The notes: generated by a model from the letters alone, not told the origin. A stretch of DNA of 64,000 nucleotides from Gorillibacterium massiliense (GCF_000455485.1 NZ_CBQR020000061.1:23706-87705), one strand, 5' to 3'. Numbered from the stretch's first letter, positions 28,166 to 37,290 are shown. A program made the numbers and translations.

Positions 28166-28331
28166 GAGCCGGTTTGACATGAAAATCGGGCAGAGGGTCC
28201 GACACCGGGCGTTTGGCGAGGGCGAGATTTTGCAGCTTAGCCAAGAAACGATAGAGGTTCAATTTTCTGCCGGCCTTAAGAAACTGTCGGTGAACGCCTG
28301 CTTGGACATGGGGCTGCTGGAGCCGGTTTAG
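28101..28331 (+). pseudogene. Detached tudor-like C-terminal domain of the helicase
   Basis: In the +1 frame relative to the helicase an open stretch runs from the stop at 28098 to TAG at 28331. From the ATG at 28179 it encodes 50 residues (IGQRVRHRAFGEGEIL, a beta-barrel type sequence) that resemble the C-terminal PcrA/UvrD tudor domain, GDxVxHxxFGxG. No ribosome binding site lies before that ATG. The domain in UvrD-family helicases binds RNA polymerase or other partners. It starts 13 bp after the helicase stop, so it is best read as the separated end of the same gene. Confidence 0.6.
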
Positions 28332-28337
28332 GTTCGT

Positions 28338-28913
28338 TTAGCAAAGGCCGTATAGGCAGGGTTCGGTGTCAGCGGGTTTCGTTTCGCAGCCTCTCAACTG
28401 CCTGAACCATTCTCTAATCAGCTCGTAATCGACGTAAGATTGCGGCACGCCGAGCTGATCGGTCCAGGCATTCATATGGACGGCGACACGGCGGAAGCCG
28501 ATTTTTTCATAGACATGCTGGGCGCGGATGTTCCGCAGATTGGTATCGAGGAGAATTTTGCGGTAATCCCCTTGGTCAAATAAATAAGTGATCAGCATGG
28601 ATAAATACTGGGTGCCGAAGCCTTTTTCCCGCTGGCAGACGTCGCATATTTTGATGCCGATTTCGGCGGTGTTGTCGGCAACGGTCCGATAGTTCATCTC
28701 CCCGATGGCCGTTCCTTCCAGTTCCAGAATCAGCCGCCGGTTCCAGTCCGTATCGGTTTTCAGGCTTCTGGCAACTTCCGCCGCCGTCGTGTATATCCCG
28801 TTGGGGAACCCGGCATGAGCCATGATCTCCCCATCGTTCCACCAACAGGCTAGCGTGGCTGCATCCTTGGCCGTTGCAGGGCGTATAGCTAATGATCCGT
28901 TTTGCAAGTACAT
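28338..28913 (-). CDS. GNAT-family N-acetyltransferase
   Basis: A 191-residue acetyl-CoA-dependent transferase. The GNAT fold shows the acetyl-CoA loop as CQREKGFGTQYLSMLI in the middle and the C-terminal YEKIGF motif typical of RimJ/AacA-like enzymes. I chose the ATG at 28913, which has GGAGGTGA 5 bases upstream; the upstream in-frame ATG at 28967 has no ribosome binding site. Residues ALMRPATAKDA-type start LAIRPATAKDA is the normal GNAT beginning. Substrate unknown. It is convergent with the detached helicase domain, with only 6 bp between them. Confidence 0.9.
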   Translation of the reverse strand: MYLQNGSLAIRPATAKDAATLACWWNDGEIMAHAGFPNGIYTTAAEVARSLKTDTDWNRRLILELEGTAIGEMNYRTVADNTAEIGIKICDVCQREKGFGTQYLSMLITYLFDQGDYRKILLDTNLRNIRAQHVYEKIGFRRVAVHMNAWTDQLGVPQSYVDYELIREWFRQLRGCETKPADTEPCLYGLC

Positions 28914-29117
28914 TTTCGTCACCTCCGGCTTGGTCTCTTTCCGTTCGATGAATTCTTCTATTTCCATAGTACCTGTTCGAGCTGACGGGTTTAAGATAGA
29001 AAATGGTTTTAATGAAAGTTGGCAAAAAAGTCTGTATAGAGGATATGGGGATGGCGGAGGAGAATGGTAAAGTGGAGCTATACCTAATAATCGTTGACCC
29101 GTAAAGCGAGGATGAAC

Positions 29118-29660
29118 ATGAACGAGAACCCATTCTTATACCACTATTACGATGAAACGACAGGCCCCTTCCGTAATCTGTCCGATCTGGAGCTTGAGGA
29201 AGCCGAGGGTGTCCTTCAGGATATCCGCCGGAAAAATCGGGGATTCGCCAGCAGAAGGGCCCCGAATTATTTGGAAGTAAGGCGCCGCTTGGAAGAAAAG
29301 GCGCGGGAGCAGTTCATCGCCAAAGGCGGCAAGCCTGTCCGTCGGGCTCCCCACTACATGACGATGGGGGAATGCCCTTGGCTTCTGGAATGGTACCCGA
29401 ATGGGAAGGGGCTTGCGATTCCCCTTGCCGAGTTTAAGCCGGAGACGATCAGCTTTACCTACGGAGACTTGTTCCCCACGATGAATGTCGCCGACGGCAA
29501 ACCCTATCGCGGGCAAGTCTATACGCTGGACGAGATCATTCGCGTGGTTAACCAATTCGGCCTGCCTCAAGAATGGAATGCTGCAGGGGACAAAGGACCG
29601 GAGCGGTATATCGAGGTACAAGTGTGGGATGATGCGGCGTTGGCGCAGTGGACTCTATAA
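29118..29660 (+). CDS. Protein of unknown function
   Basis: A 180-residue soluble protein without signal peptide or membrane segment. It is rich in Arg, Glu and aromatic residues, with an N-terminal acidic helix (LSDLELEEAEGVLQDI), a basic middle stretch, and a C-terminal part containing KPYRGQVYTLDEIIRVV. I do not recognise a family; short proteins of this kind occur in Bacillales. The start is ATG 29118: GCGAGG at 29106-29111 is 6 bases upstream, while the ATGs at 29094 and 29112 are too close or too far. A terminator follows at 29684. Confidence 0.7.
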   Translation: MNENPFLYHYYDETTGPFRNLSDLELEEAEGVLQDIRRKNRGFASRRAPNYLEVRRRLEEKAREQFIAKGGKPVRRAPHYMTMGECPWLLEWYPNGKGLAIPLAEFKPETISFTYGDLFPTMNVADGKPYRGQVYTLDEIIRVVNQFGLPQEWNAAGDKGPERYIEVQVWDDAALAQWTL

Positions 29661-29683
29661 CTTTATAGCTGCTCTAAAGACTC

Positions 29684-29708
29684 AAAACCGTCATCTGGCG
29701 GTTTTTTT
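29684..29708 (+). terminator. Intrinsic terminator
   Basis: AAAACCG / CGGTTTT (29684-29690 and 29699-29705) with a T run. Confidence 0.8.
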
Positions 29709-30180
29709 GCATCTCAATGGAATCGGTTGGAAACTTCAGCTGAGCAGCTAAGCCGAAGGAAGCCAATCTTCGAGCCATGAGGGCGCATGAGAACGTGTAA
29801 GATCATAGCTACCTGAAGGGACGCTACCTAAGTCACAATTCGGCTCATAAATTTCACAGTACTTTATCAAATTAGTCATTCACGGTTTCAACGCTTCACC
29901 TAATTAACGTAGAGATAAAACAACGAATAAAAGCGCTAAAACCCTTATTATAAGCTGGGTTTTTACTTTTGTTTATGTAAGATAGCGTTTTCACAAAATT
30001 AATAGTGTGGAAAATCATTCTACAAAAAATAGATAAAATATCCACTTCAAATTATTATATGTTATATTAATTAACTTGTAACGTGACTGATTTTTGGATT
30101 TCATTCATAAAAAGCCAAATATATCTTTTTTATTCCCCTGAATCAACATCGTTATGACCAATGGTTAAAAAAATTCCTTC
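29709..30180. other. AT-rich non-coding region upstream of oppA
   Basis: No convincing reading frame is present in either strand. From about 29880 the composition turns very AT-rich. A hairpin TAAAACCC / GGGTTTTTA (29937-29944 and 29957-29965) followed by T residues looks like a stray terminator. On the minus strand 29980-29993 matches 14 of 15 positions of the cre consensus (TGAAAACGCTATCT), but it lies over 200 bp from the promoter, so its role is doubtful. Confidence 0.4.
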
Positions 30181-30197
30181 ATAGCGTGATAGTTATA

Positions 30198-30226
30198 TTG
30201 ACACTAAAATCTAGGCTCAGTATAAT
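30198..30226 (+). promoter_or_regulatory. Consensus sigma-A promoter of the opp operon
   Basis: TTGACA (30198-30203), 17 bases, TATAAT (30221-30226): both hexamers match the consensus exactly. A short hairpin CCTAG / CTAGG (30246-30250 and 30257-30261) followed by GTTTTTT lies in the leader just downstream and may weakly attenuate transcription. Confidence 0.9.
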
Positions 30227-30300
30227 TCAAAAAAGGCTTAAAATTCCTAGCAGTTTCTAGGGTTTTTTATCTTTTATTCTATCATTGGGGGGAAAGGCTC

Positions 30301-31989
30301 TTGAAAAAAGCAACGATACTCATGATCATTCTATCGGTTGTTCTCGTTTTCGCCGGCTGCTCCAAGAAGAGCGACGATTCGAGCGCTTCATCCACACCTA
30401 AGCCATCGACAGCGGCTTCAACGGATGCCAGCAAAGCGCCGGATACAGCGGCAAGTGGCTCCAAGATTATCAACTTGGGCAAAGATGTGGAACTCGCTTC
30501 CATGGACTCGGCCATCGCTACCGACGGTCTGTCCTTTGAAGCCATTGCAGCAACCATCGAAGGGCTCTACACCATCGACGAAAAGGGCGTGCCGCAACTG
30601 GCTATGGCGGAAAAAGCCGACGTAAGCGCCGACGGCAAAACGTACACCTTCACCATCCGGGACGCCAAATGGTCCAACGGAACGCCGGTAACGGCAAAGG
30701 ATTTCGAATTTGCCTGGAAGCGTCTGGTCAACCCGGAAACCGCCAGCGAGTACAGCTTTATCATGGGCGTTGCAGGCGTGAAGAACGCTGACGACATCGT
30801 AGCCGGCAAGAAAGGCATCGATGAGCTGGGCGTAAAAGCCACCGACGACAAGACATTGGTTGTCGAACTGGACCGTCCGGTCGCTTTCTTCAACTCTCTC
30901 ATGGCATTCCCTTCTTTCTATCCGATCAACGAAGCTTTTTATAAAGAAAAAGGTGCTCAATACGCTTTGACCGCGGATGCGCTCCTTGCCAACGGACCGT
31001 TCAAAATGAAAACCTGGGACGTAGGCGGAACGACATTTTTCCTGGAAAAGAACCCGGATTATTATGACGCGGCAAACATCAAAGTGGATGGCCTGAACTA
31101 TCAAGTCATCAAGGATACCCAACAAGCTGTATTGGCTTATGAAAAAGGCGACTTGGACTACGTTCAATTGTCAGGCGAGCAAATTACCAAGTATCAAAAG
31201 AGCCCCGAATACCATAGCATTATGGCGGGTTACTTGTGGTACCTGTCTCCGAACCAAAAGGTCAAAGGCTTGGAAAACGTGAACCTGCGTAAAGCACTGT
31301 CGTTGGCTTACGACAAGCAAGCTATCGTCGACGAAATCTTGAAGGATGGCTCTATCGTCGCCGACTTCGCGGTTCCGACCTTGCTCGCAGCCGGTCCAGA
31401 CGGTAAGGACTACCGGGAAACGGCGAGCAAATACCCGACGACGGACAAAGCGAAAGCGCTGGAATATTGGAACAAAGCCAAATCCGAACTCGGCATCGAC
31501 AAGATTAAGCTGGAGCTGCTGTTCGAAGACACGGAATCGGCAACCCTCGTCGCCCAATTCCTCCAGTCCGAAATCGAATCTACGCTCCCAGGCGTGACCT
31601 TTGAACTCAAATCCCAACCGAAAAAGAACCGGGTTGAGCTCATGCAGCAAGGGAATTTCCAAGTTGGTTTGACCCGTTGGGGTCCTGACTATGCCGACCC
31701 GATGACCTACCTGGATATGTGGATCACCGGCAGCCCGAACAACTACGGCTTCTGGTCCAACAAGGATTACGACGGCCTCATCGCTAGCGCCAGCAAAGGC
31801 GATTTGGCAAGCAAGCCGGAGGAACGCTGGGCAGCTCTGAAGAAGGCAGAAGATATCGTAATGGATCAAGCGGTCATTTTCCCGGTCTATCAAAAAGGCA
31901 ACGCGGTGCTCATTAAGCCGAACGTGACCGGCATGGAATTCCACTCCGTTGGCGTCAATATCTTCTACAAGCACGCTGAAAAGAAATAA
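30301..31989 (+). CDS. oppA: Oligopeptide ABC transporter binding lipoprotein OppA
   Basis: The extracellular peptide-binding component of an oligopeptide importer (solute-binding protein family 5). The signal peptide ends in FAGC, then a Ser/Ala/Thr spacer to about residue 50, then the large two-lobed binding domain with the family motifs TYTFTIRDAKWSNGTPVTA (as two parts) and VNLRKALSLAYDK. At 562 residues the length is standard. The TTG start is 4-11 bases after GGGGGGAAAGG. In Bacillus, Opp feeds peptides for growth and imports signalling peptides for competence and sporulation, so a role in signalling is possible here. Confidence 0.96.
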   Translation: MKKATILMIILSVVLVFAGCSKKSDDSSASSTPKPSTAASTDASKAPDTAASGSKIINLGKDVELASMDSAIATDGLSFEAIAATIEGLYTIDEKGVPQLAMAEKADVSADGKTYTFTIRDAKWSNGTPVTAKDFEFAWKRLVNPETASEYSFIMGVAGVKNADDIVAGKKGIDELGVKATDDKTLVVELDRPVAFFNSLMAFPSFYPINEAFYKEKGAQYALTADALLANGPFKMKTWDVGGTTFFLEKNPDYYDAANIKVDGLNYQVIKDTQQAVLAYEKGDLDYVQLSGEQITKYQKSPEYHSIMAGYLWYLSPNQKVKGLENVNLRKALSLAYDKQAIVDEILKDGSIVADFAVPTLLAAGPDGKDYRETASKYPTTDKAKALEYWNKAKSELGIDKIKLELLFEDTESATLVAQFLQSEIESTLPGVTFELKSQPKKNRVELMQQGNFQVGLTRWGPDYADPMTYLDMWITGSPNNYGFWSNKDYDGLIASASKGDLASKPEERWAALKKAEDIVMDQAVIFPVYQKGNAVLIKPNVTGMEFHSVGVNIFYKHAEKK

Positions 31990-32048
31990 CCAGTAACAGA
32001 CAGCATCACCCATAACAGCAAATGTATTGTGCCATTTGAGCAGCCGAA

Positions 32049-32076
32049 TTACAGTGGCGAATCTTCGTCACTGTAA
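32049..32076 (+). other. Strong stem-loop between oppA and oppB
   Basis: TTACAGTG and CACTGTAA flank an inner CGAA / TTCG stem, giving a near-perfect hairpin of 13 pairs. No T run follows directly, so it probably stabilises the oppA part of the transcript or acts as a partial terminator. This fits the usual excess of binding protein over membrane subunits. Confidence 0.6.
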
Positions 32077-32102
32077 TTTGGTATTTTAAGAGGTGAGTGT
32101 AT

Positions 32103-33044
32103 TTGAAACGGTATGTGCTCAAACGATTGGCCATTTCCATCGTGACGGTATTATTCATTCTTCTTGTTTTGTTTCTGATGTTGGAGTTTATGCCGGGTTC
32201 TCCCTTCAATGATGAGAAGATCAATGCGACACAACGTGCGTTGTTGAATGCTAAATACGGACTAGATCAACCTTTATTCGTGCGCTTCCTCAACTACATT
32301 AAGGCGATGCTCACCGGCGACTTCGGCGTATCCTATGTCATTCAAAAAAATATGCCAATCTCCACCATGCTCCACGCCCGTCTGCCCGTTTCTTTGCAGA
32401 TCGGTTTTCAGGCGGTGCTGCTGGGAACCGTGATCGGCATCATTCTTGGTATTGTGGCGGCACTCAAGCATAACAGCTTCGTCGATAACCTGACCACCTT
32501 CATTTCTGTTATTGGCGTCAGCTTCCCATCCTATGTTTTCGCCTTGGCGCTTTCCTATTTTCTCGCATCCAAGTTGGGGTGGTTCCCGATTCTCTATTCC
32601 GCCCATAAGCCCATTTTCTCGACGATATTGCCGACGATCGCTCTCGCGATGTTCACGGTAGCGACGGTGGCCCGGTTCGCCCGATCGGAGATGATCGAAG
32701 TCCTCGGATCGGAGTATATGCTGCTGTCCGAGAGCAAAGGGGTGAAGCGGGGGAGACTCATTCTCGTTCACGGCCTGCGCAACGCCTTGATCCCGATCAT
32801 TACGGTTCTGGCGCCGCTCATCGTCAGCTTGATGACAGGGAGTCTCGTGGTCGAGCAGATCTTTTCCATTCCGGGTATCGGAAGCCTTCTTGTAACCGCT
32901 ATCCAAGTTAACGATTATAATGTGATTCTCGCTTTGTCCTTTGTTTACAGCGTGATGTTCATCGTCACCATGCTGATCGTGGATATCCTGTACGGGGTTA
33001 TCGATCCGAGAATCCGCTTGGCAAAGGGGGAGAACCATGGTTAA
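32103..33044 (+). CDS. oppB: Oligopeptide ABC transporter permease OppB
   Basis: The first channel subunit, with six membrane segments. The N-terminal YVLKRLAISIVTVLFILLVLF is the first (written here across its core), and the EAA-type loop carries VLGSEYMLLSESKGV. Length about 313 residues. I chose the TTG at 32103, five bases after AGGTGAG; the GTG at 32097 lies inside that site. The end overlaps oppC by 8 bp. It belongs to the DppB/OppB family that pairs with an OppC-type partner. Confidence 0.94.
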   Translation: MKRYVLKRLAISIVTVLFILLVLFLMLEFMPGSPFNDEKINATQRALLNAKYGLDQPLFVRFLNYIKAMLTGDFGVSYVIQKNMPISTMLHARLPVSLQIGFQAVLLGTVIGIILGIVAALKHNSFVDNLTTFISVIGVSFPSYVFALALSYFLASKLGWFPILYSAHKPIFSTILPTIALAMFTVATVARFARSEMIEVLGSEYMLLSESKGVKRGRLILVHGLRNALIPIITVLAPLIVSLMTGSLVVEQIFSIPGIGSLLVTAIQVNDYNVILALSFVYSVMFIVTMLIVDILYGVIDPRIRLAKGENHG

Positions 33045-34050
33045 CCCGACGACAGCTATCGAACCATCCGATTTTGAGCTCTCCAACAATGAAGGCAGGG
33101 CTCAGATCGACCACAATTATTCCAGCCAATCTTACTGGCGAGACGCGTTCAACCGGTTCAAAGCCAATAAAGGCGCCGTATTCGGCCTCATTGTCATTGC
33201 CATTATCGCCATCTTCGCCATCGTCGGACCGATGGTCAGCGACCATACGTACAAATCCATGAATATCCGGCACAAAAGCTTGGCTCCACGGATTCACGGC
33301 TTCGAGCACATGCCGATTTTCAACGGCGTCGCCAATGGCATCAATTCTTACGAGCAAAAAGGCCTCAAGGACGTTTACTACACCTTCGGCACCGATACTC
33401 TCGGACGGGATTTATGGACCCGCACTTGGATGGGGACCCGCATTTCCCTTTATATCGCGCTCATCGCCGTTGCCATCGATATGGTGATCGGCATGGGCTA
33501 CGGACTGATTTCGGGCTATTTTGGCGGTAAAGTCGATAATATCATGCAGCGGTTTATCGAGATCTTAAGCGGTATACCCAATCTGGTTATCGTTACGCTG
33601 CTCATCGTGGTCTTGAAGCCGGGGCTTGTGACGATTACCCTCGCGCTTATGATTACCGGCTGGATCGGCATGAGCCGAGTCGCCCGAGCACAGATGCTGA
33701 AGCTAAAGGAGCAGGAGTTTGTCCTGGCTTCCCGGACTCTTGGGGCGAGAAACCTCGCGATCATTTTCAAGGATGTCCTACCGAACATTCTCGGCCAAAT
33801 CATCATTATGTCGATGTTCTCGATTCCAAGTGCCATCTTCACCGAGGCGTTCCTCGCCTTTATCGGTTTAGGGATTCCCCAGCCGATGGCTTCACTCGGG
33901 TCGCTTATCAGCGAAAGCTTCAAGTCCATGACCATCTATCCGTACATGATCGTAGCGCCGGTTGTGGTGTTGGCTCTCTTGATGCTCAGCTTCAATCTGT
34001 TGGCCGATGGTCTAAGAGACGCGCTGGACCCGAAAATGAAGGAAATGTAG
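33037..34050 (+). CDS. oppC: Oligopeptide ABC transporter permease OppC
   Basis: The second channel subunit, 337 residues. It has the cytoplasmic N-terminal tail of about 45 residues typical of OppC, one membrane segment (FGLIVIAIIAIFAIVG), an extracellular loop with the GTDTLGRDLWTR motif, and five more membrane segments. The ATG overlaps oppB and follows GGGGGAG. A pair of repeated hairpins at 34051-34109 separates it from oppD. Confidence 0.95.
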   Translation: MVNPTTAIEPSDFELSNNEGRAQIDHNYSSQSYWRDAFNRFKANKGAVFGLIVIAIIAIFAIVGPMVSDHTYKSMNIRHKSLAPRIHGFEHMPIFNGVANGINSYEQKGLKDVYYTFGTDTLGRDLWTRTWMGTRISLYIALIAVAIDMVIGMGYGLISGYFGGKVDNIMQRFIEILSGIPNLVIVTLLIVVLKPGLVTITLALMITGWIGMSRVARAQMLKLKEQEFVLASRTLGARNLAIIFKDVLPNILGQIIIMSMFSIPSAIFTEAFLAFIGLGIPQPMASLGSLISESFKSMTIYPYMIVAPVVVLALLMLSFNLLADGLRDALDPKMKEM

Positions 34051-34109
34051 GGAGACGGCAAAGCCGTCGTCCGCCTGCGGGATATCAGGAGACGGCAAAG
34101 CCGTCGTCC
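34051..34109 (+). repeat. Tandem 37-bp repeat with hairpins in the oppC-oppD gap
   Basis: The 22-base unit GGAGACGGCAAAGCCGTCGT plus CC occurs at 34051-34072 and again at 34088-34109, so the period is 37 bp. Each unit contains GACGGC-AAA-GCCGTC, a compact 6-bp hairpin. The first starts directly after the oppC stop. It could be a REP-like element or an RNA element that adjusts the ratio of permeases to ATPases. Confidence 0.85.
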
Positions 34110-34141
34110 ACTTGTGGAGTTTTAGAGGAGCGTGAACATAA

Positions 34142-35236
34142 ATGAGTGAACCGGTGCTTTCCATTCGAGATTTATCTATATCGTTTCAAACGTCTAACGG
34201 CATGGTGAACGCCATTCGCGGTGTGGACCTGGATTTGCATAAAGGGGAAACCGTAGCCATCGTGGGCGAGTCCGGCAGCGGCAAGTCCGTTACGGTAAAG
34301 GCGATCATGCGCATTTTGAGCAGCAATCAGATGATTAATTCCGGTACGATCCAGTTCAAATATGAACGGGAGAACGAGAAGGTCAGCCAGGACTTGCTCC
34401 AGCTTTCGAAAAAAGAAATGCGCAACCGCATCAACGGAAAGCGGATCGCCATGGTTTTTCAGGACCCGATGACCTCGCTCAATCCGACGATGACCATCGG
34501 CAAACAGATCATGGAAGGCATGATCATCCACCTGAACATGTCAAAATCGGCGGCGCGGGCGCGGGCTTTGGAGCTGCTTCGGTTAGTCGGCATCACCGAT
34601 CCGGAGAAGCGGATGAAGAGCTACCCCCACCAGCTTTCCGGCGGCATGCGACAGCGGGTGGTCATCGCCATCATGCTGGCCTGCAATCCCGAAGTGCTGA
34701 TCTGCGATGAGCCGACTACCGCTCTGGACGTGACCATTCAGGCAAAAATTCTTGAGTTGATTAAAGAAATTCAGAAAAAGACGCAAATTTCCGTCATCTA
34801 TATCACTCATGACTTGGGTGTCGTGGCCAAGGTGGCGGATTACGTAGCGGTCATGTACGCAGGGAAAATCGTAGAAAAAGGTACGGTGAACGACATCTTT
34901 TATGATCCGCGGCATCCGTATACGTGGGGTCTGCTTTCCTCCATGCCGGACATTGGAACGGATAATGAAAAGCTGTACACCATCCCCGGCAGCCCGCCGA
35001 ATCTCCTGCACAAGATCGAGGGGGACGCTTTCGCTCCGCGGAACGCTAATGCCCTTAACATCGATTTCAAGCAGGAGCCGCCGATGTTCAAAGTTTCGGA
35101 TACCCATTATGCGGCCACCTGGCTGCTTCATGAAAATGCGCCGAAGATCCCGATGCCGGAGAACCTGCGGCACCGGATCGACCGGATTGTAAAGGAGGCG
35201 GGGAGCGCATGGCAGGAACACCGCTCTTACAAGTAA
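34142..35236 (+). CDS. oppD: Oligopeptide ABC transporter ATPase OppD
   Basis: One of two cytoplasmic ATPases powering the peptide importer. Walker A is GESGSGKSV at about residue 41, the ABC signature is LSGGMRQRV, Walker B is [11 protein letters not shown], and the switch histidine is in YITHDLG. The C-terminal oligopeptide-family extension, which often carries an iron-sulphur cluster in relatives, is here short of the four-cysteine motif: I find no CxxxC cluster in the tail. The ATG at 34142 has GAGGAG 11 bases upstream. The end overlaps oppF by 28 bp. Confidence 0.95.
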   Translation: MSEPVLSIRDLSISFQTSNGMVNAIRGVDLDLHKGETVAIVGESGSGKSVTVKAIMRILSSNQMINSGTIQFKYERENEKVSQDLLQLSKKEMRNRINGKRIAMVFQDPMTSLNPTMTIGKQIMEGMIIHLNMSKSAARARALELLRLVGITDPEKRMKSYPHQLSGGMRQRVVIAIMLACNPEVLICDEPTTALDVTIQAKILELIKEIQKKTQISVIYITHDLGVVAKVADYVAVMYAGKIVEKGTVNDIFYDPRHPYTWGLLSSMPDIGTDNEKLYTIPGSPPNLLHKIEGDAFAPRNANALNIDFKQEPPMFKVSDTHYAATWLLHENAPKIPMPENLRHRIDRIVKEAGSAWQEHRSYK

Positions 35237-36135
35237 CGGAGTTAAAGCAGCATTTTCGCATGAGCAGCAAATATACGGTGAAGGCCGTGGATGGCGTCTC
35301 CTTCGAGATCCGCACCGGTGAAACCTATGGCTTGGTTGGGGAGTCCGGAAGCGGCAAGTCCACCATCGGCCGGTCGATCATCCGGCTCTACGAGCCGACC
35401 TCTGGCGAGATTACGTTTGAAGGCACCGATATCTCTGGCAATTTGAACCGCAAAGAGCTGAGGCTGCTGCGCACGAAAATGCAGATGATTTTCCAGGACC
35501 CGATGGCATGCCTCAATCCGCGGAAAAAGGTCATCGACATCATCGCCCAAGGACTGGACATCCATAAGCTGTACAGCTCGAAACAGGAACGGACGGAGAA
35601 GGTGTACCGCATCCTCGACAAGGTAGGATTGTCCAGGGAGCATGCGAACCGGTATCCCCACCAGTTTTCCGGCGGGCAGCGGCAGCGTATCGGTATTGCC
35701 CGGGCTCTCATCATGGAGCCGCGGCTGATCATTGCCGACGAAGCCATCAGCGCCCTCGACGTGTCCATCCAGGCACAGGTGGTGAATCTCCTGAAGGATA
35801 TTCAAGAGGAGACGGGTATCGCGCTTCTGTTCATCGCCCACGATTTGTCCATGGTGAAGTACATCTCCGACCGTATCGGCGTTCTGCATTTGGGACATAT
35901 GGTGGAGACGGGGACGACTCAGGATATCTTCGATAATCCGATCCACCCCTATACGAAATCGCTGCTGTCGGCCATTCCCCACGCCAATCCAGTCAAGGAG
36001 AAATCGCGGGTGGCCATCGCTTACGATTATGCAACCAGCGGTATTGATTACGGAAAAGGTGTGCAGCATCAAGTGTCCGATACCCACAGCGTTTTGGCAA
36101 CGGAAGAGGAGCTGCAGGCTTGGACAGCGGGATAG
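35209..36135 (+). CDS. oppF: Oligopeptide ABC transporter ATPase OppF
   Basis: The second ATPase, 308 residues. Walker A is GESGSGKST, the signature is FSGGQRQRI (Phe for Leu), Walker B is LIIADEAISALD, and the switch histidine lies in FIAHDLS. The ATG at 35209 follows GGAGGCGGGGAG and lies inside the end of oppD, which implies coupled translation. The gene closes the operon, and a strong terminator follows at 36169. Confidence 0.95.
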   Translation: MAGTPLLQVTELKQHFRMSSKYTVKAVDGVSFEIRTGETYGLVGESGSGKSTIGRSIIRLYEPTSGEITFEGTDISGNLNRKELRLLRTKMQMIFQDPMACLNPRKKVIDIIAQGLDIHKLYSSKQERTEKVYRILDKVGLSREHANRYPHQFSGGQRQRIGIARALIMEPRLIIADEAISALDVSIQAQVVNLLKDIQEETGIALLFIAHDLSMVKYISDRIGVLHLGHMVETGTTQDIFDNPIHPYTKSLLSAIPHANPVKEKSRVAIAYDYATSGIDYGKGVQHQVSDTHSVLATEEELQAWTAG

Positions 36136-36168
36136 GCGAGGGAGATTATTGACTAGGGAGTCGCGAGG

Positions 36169-36202
36169 CCGGAACAGCTTACCGAAGCTGTTCCGGTTTT
36201 TT
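36169..36202 (+). terminator. Terminator of the opp operon
   Basis: Perfect 12-bp arms CCGGAACAGCTT / AAGCTGTTCCGG with a 4-base loop (36169-36180 and 36185-36196), then TTTTTT. Confidence 0.95.
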
Positions 36203-36290
36203 GTCGTGAAAAGGGAATATATTTACAACAAAGGTGAGGTGCCAGACGTCTATTCTAGTAATCATAATGTAACTGGAAAATGGGGAGGAC

Positions 36291-37181
36291 ATGGGTGTGC
36301 GGTTCATTCGTTTTTATGTCATTTTGATGGTGGGGTGCGCGGTTCTTGCGGGCTGTGCGGAGACGGGAGGGAGTGCGGCTGATTCGGCAAATGCAAGGAA
36401 ATCGGTATCCGCAGAAATAACGGCAAAGCCAACTCCGTTGGCAACCGCAGTCACAACAACAACAACAACTGCACCAACAAGCGCGCCCGAGATAACACCA
36501 CCACCGCATTTGCGCACGGCTCGAGCGACAAGTTCACCCGAGGAATCGACGATCCCGTACGAAACCCGGCTGTTGGCGAGCTTACCGGACAAAGATGTCT
36601 ATTTATTCAGCAAGTATAGTGCAGATTTTGATGGAGTCGTTTTGTACATTGGCAAGAACTCTCATGCTTACAATTGGATCTACATGACACCAAGAGGCAT
36701 TGAACCACGGATGGCGGTGGCCGATTACGACGGGGACGGAACGGAGGAGCTTGCGGTCATCCTGTATATGGGCTCCGGAACCGGAGTTTCCGTTGAGGAA
36801 CTGCACATTGTCGGCATGCAGGATTTCAGCGACCATGTCTTTAAGGATTATGTGCCGCAGCTCATGAAAGCTGTTCAAATGAAAAGCGAAATGAAAGCGG
36901 GCGAGCTGGCGTACAAGATTACAACCGGCGGAAAAACTTATTCGGCAAAAGTAAACGGCTATAAGGCGGACGAATTCGGCAAGCCCAGGAACACACCTCT
37001 TTTCGGCAATATTGTCGGCTTTTCCGCGGAGGGAGGCAAGCTAAAGGCGGAATTCGGTCTTGGCGTCGGTTTTGAAAATTTCGTTGAGCCGCAATATTAT
37101 GGTGCTGTTAATGCTGATGTCGAATATCGAGCAGGGCAATTTGTATTGACGAACTTTGGGTACAAGGAATATCCATTCTGA
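36291..37181 (+). CDS. Lipoprotein of unknown function with Thr/Pro-rich linker
   Basis: An exported lipoprotein of 296 residues. The signal peptide ends in LAGC, followed by a linker rich in Ala, Thr and Pro including a run of six threonines, and a folded domain with DYDGDGTEELAVIL, an FG-GAP/VCBS-like element expected to bind calcium. The ATG at 36291 follows GGGGAGG. The layout (lipobox, low-complexity linker, DxDGDG) matches the larger lipoprotein at 24573. No family could be named with confidence, and no neighbour suggests a job. Confidence 0.8.
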   Translation: MGVRFIRFYVILMVGCAVLAGCAETGGSAADSANARKSVSAEITAKPTPLATAVTTTTTTAPTSAPEITPPPHLRTARATSSPEESTIPYETRLLASLPDKDVYLFSKYSADFDGVVLYIGKNSHAYNWIYMTPRGIEPRMAVADYDGDGTEELAVILYMGSGTGVSVEELHIVGMQDFSDHVFKDYVPQLMKAVQMKSEMKAGELAYKITTGGKTYSAKVNGYKADEFGKPRNTPLFGNIVGFSAEGGKLKAEFGLGVGFENFVEPQYYGAVNADVEYRAGQFVLTNFGYKEYPF

Positions 37182-37209
37182 TGGCGTCCTCTCTGATCTT
37201 GAGTCGGGA

Positions 37210-37238
37210 TTGGAACCTTTCGGATTCCTTGCTATAAT
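37210..37238 (+). promoter_or_regulatory. Promoter and leader upstream of the Gre-like gene
   Basis: TTGGAA (37210-37215), 17 bases, TATAAT (37233-37238). A leader hairpin with CCTCC / GGAGG arms follows at about 37249-37265 and then the ribosome binding site of the leader ORF. Confidence 0.7.
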
Positions 37239-37290
37239 GAACATAAGGCCTCCCTGCGCGGAGGTCTATATTTCTATAGGAGGTTTTGAT

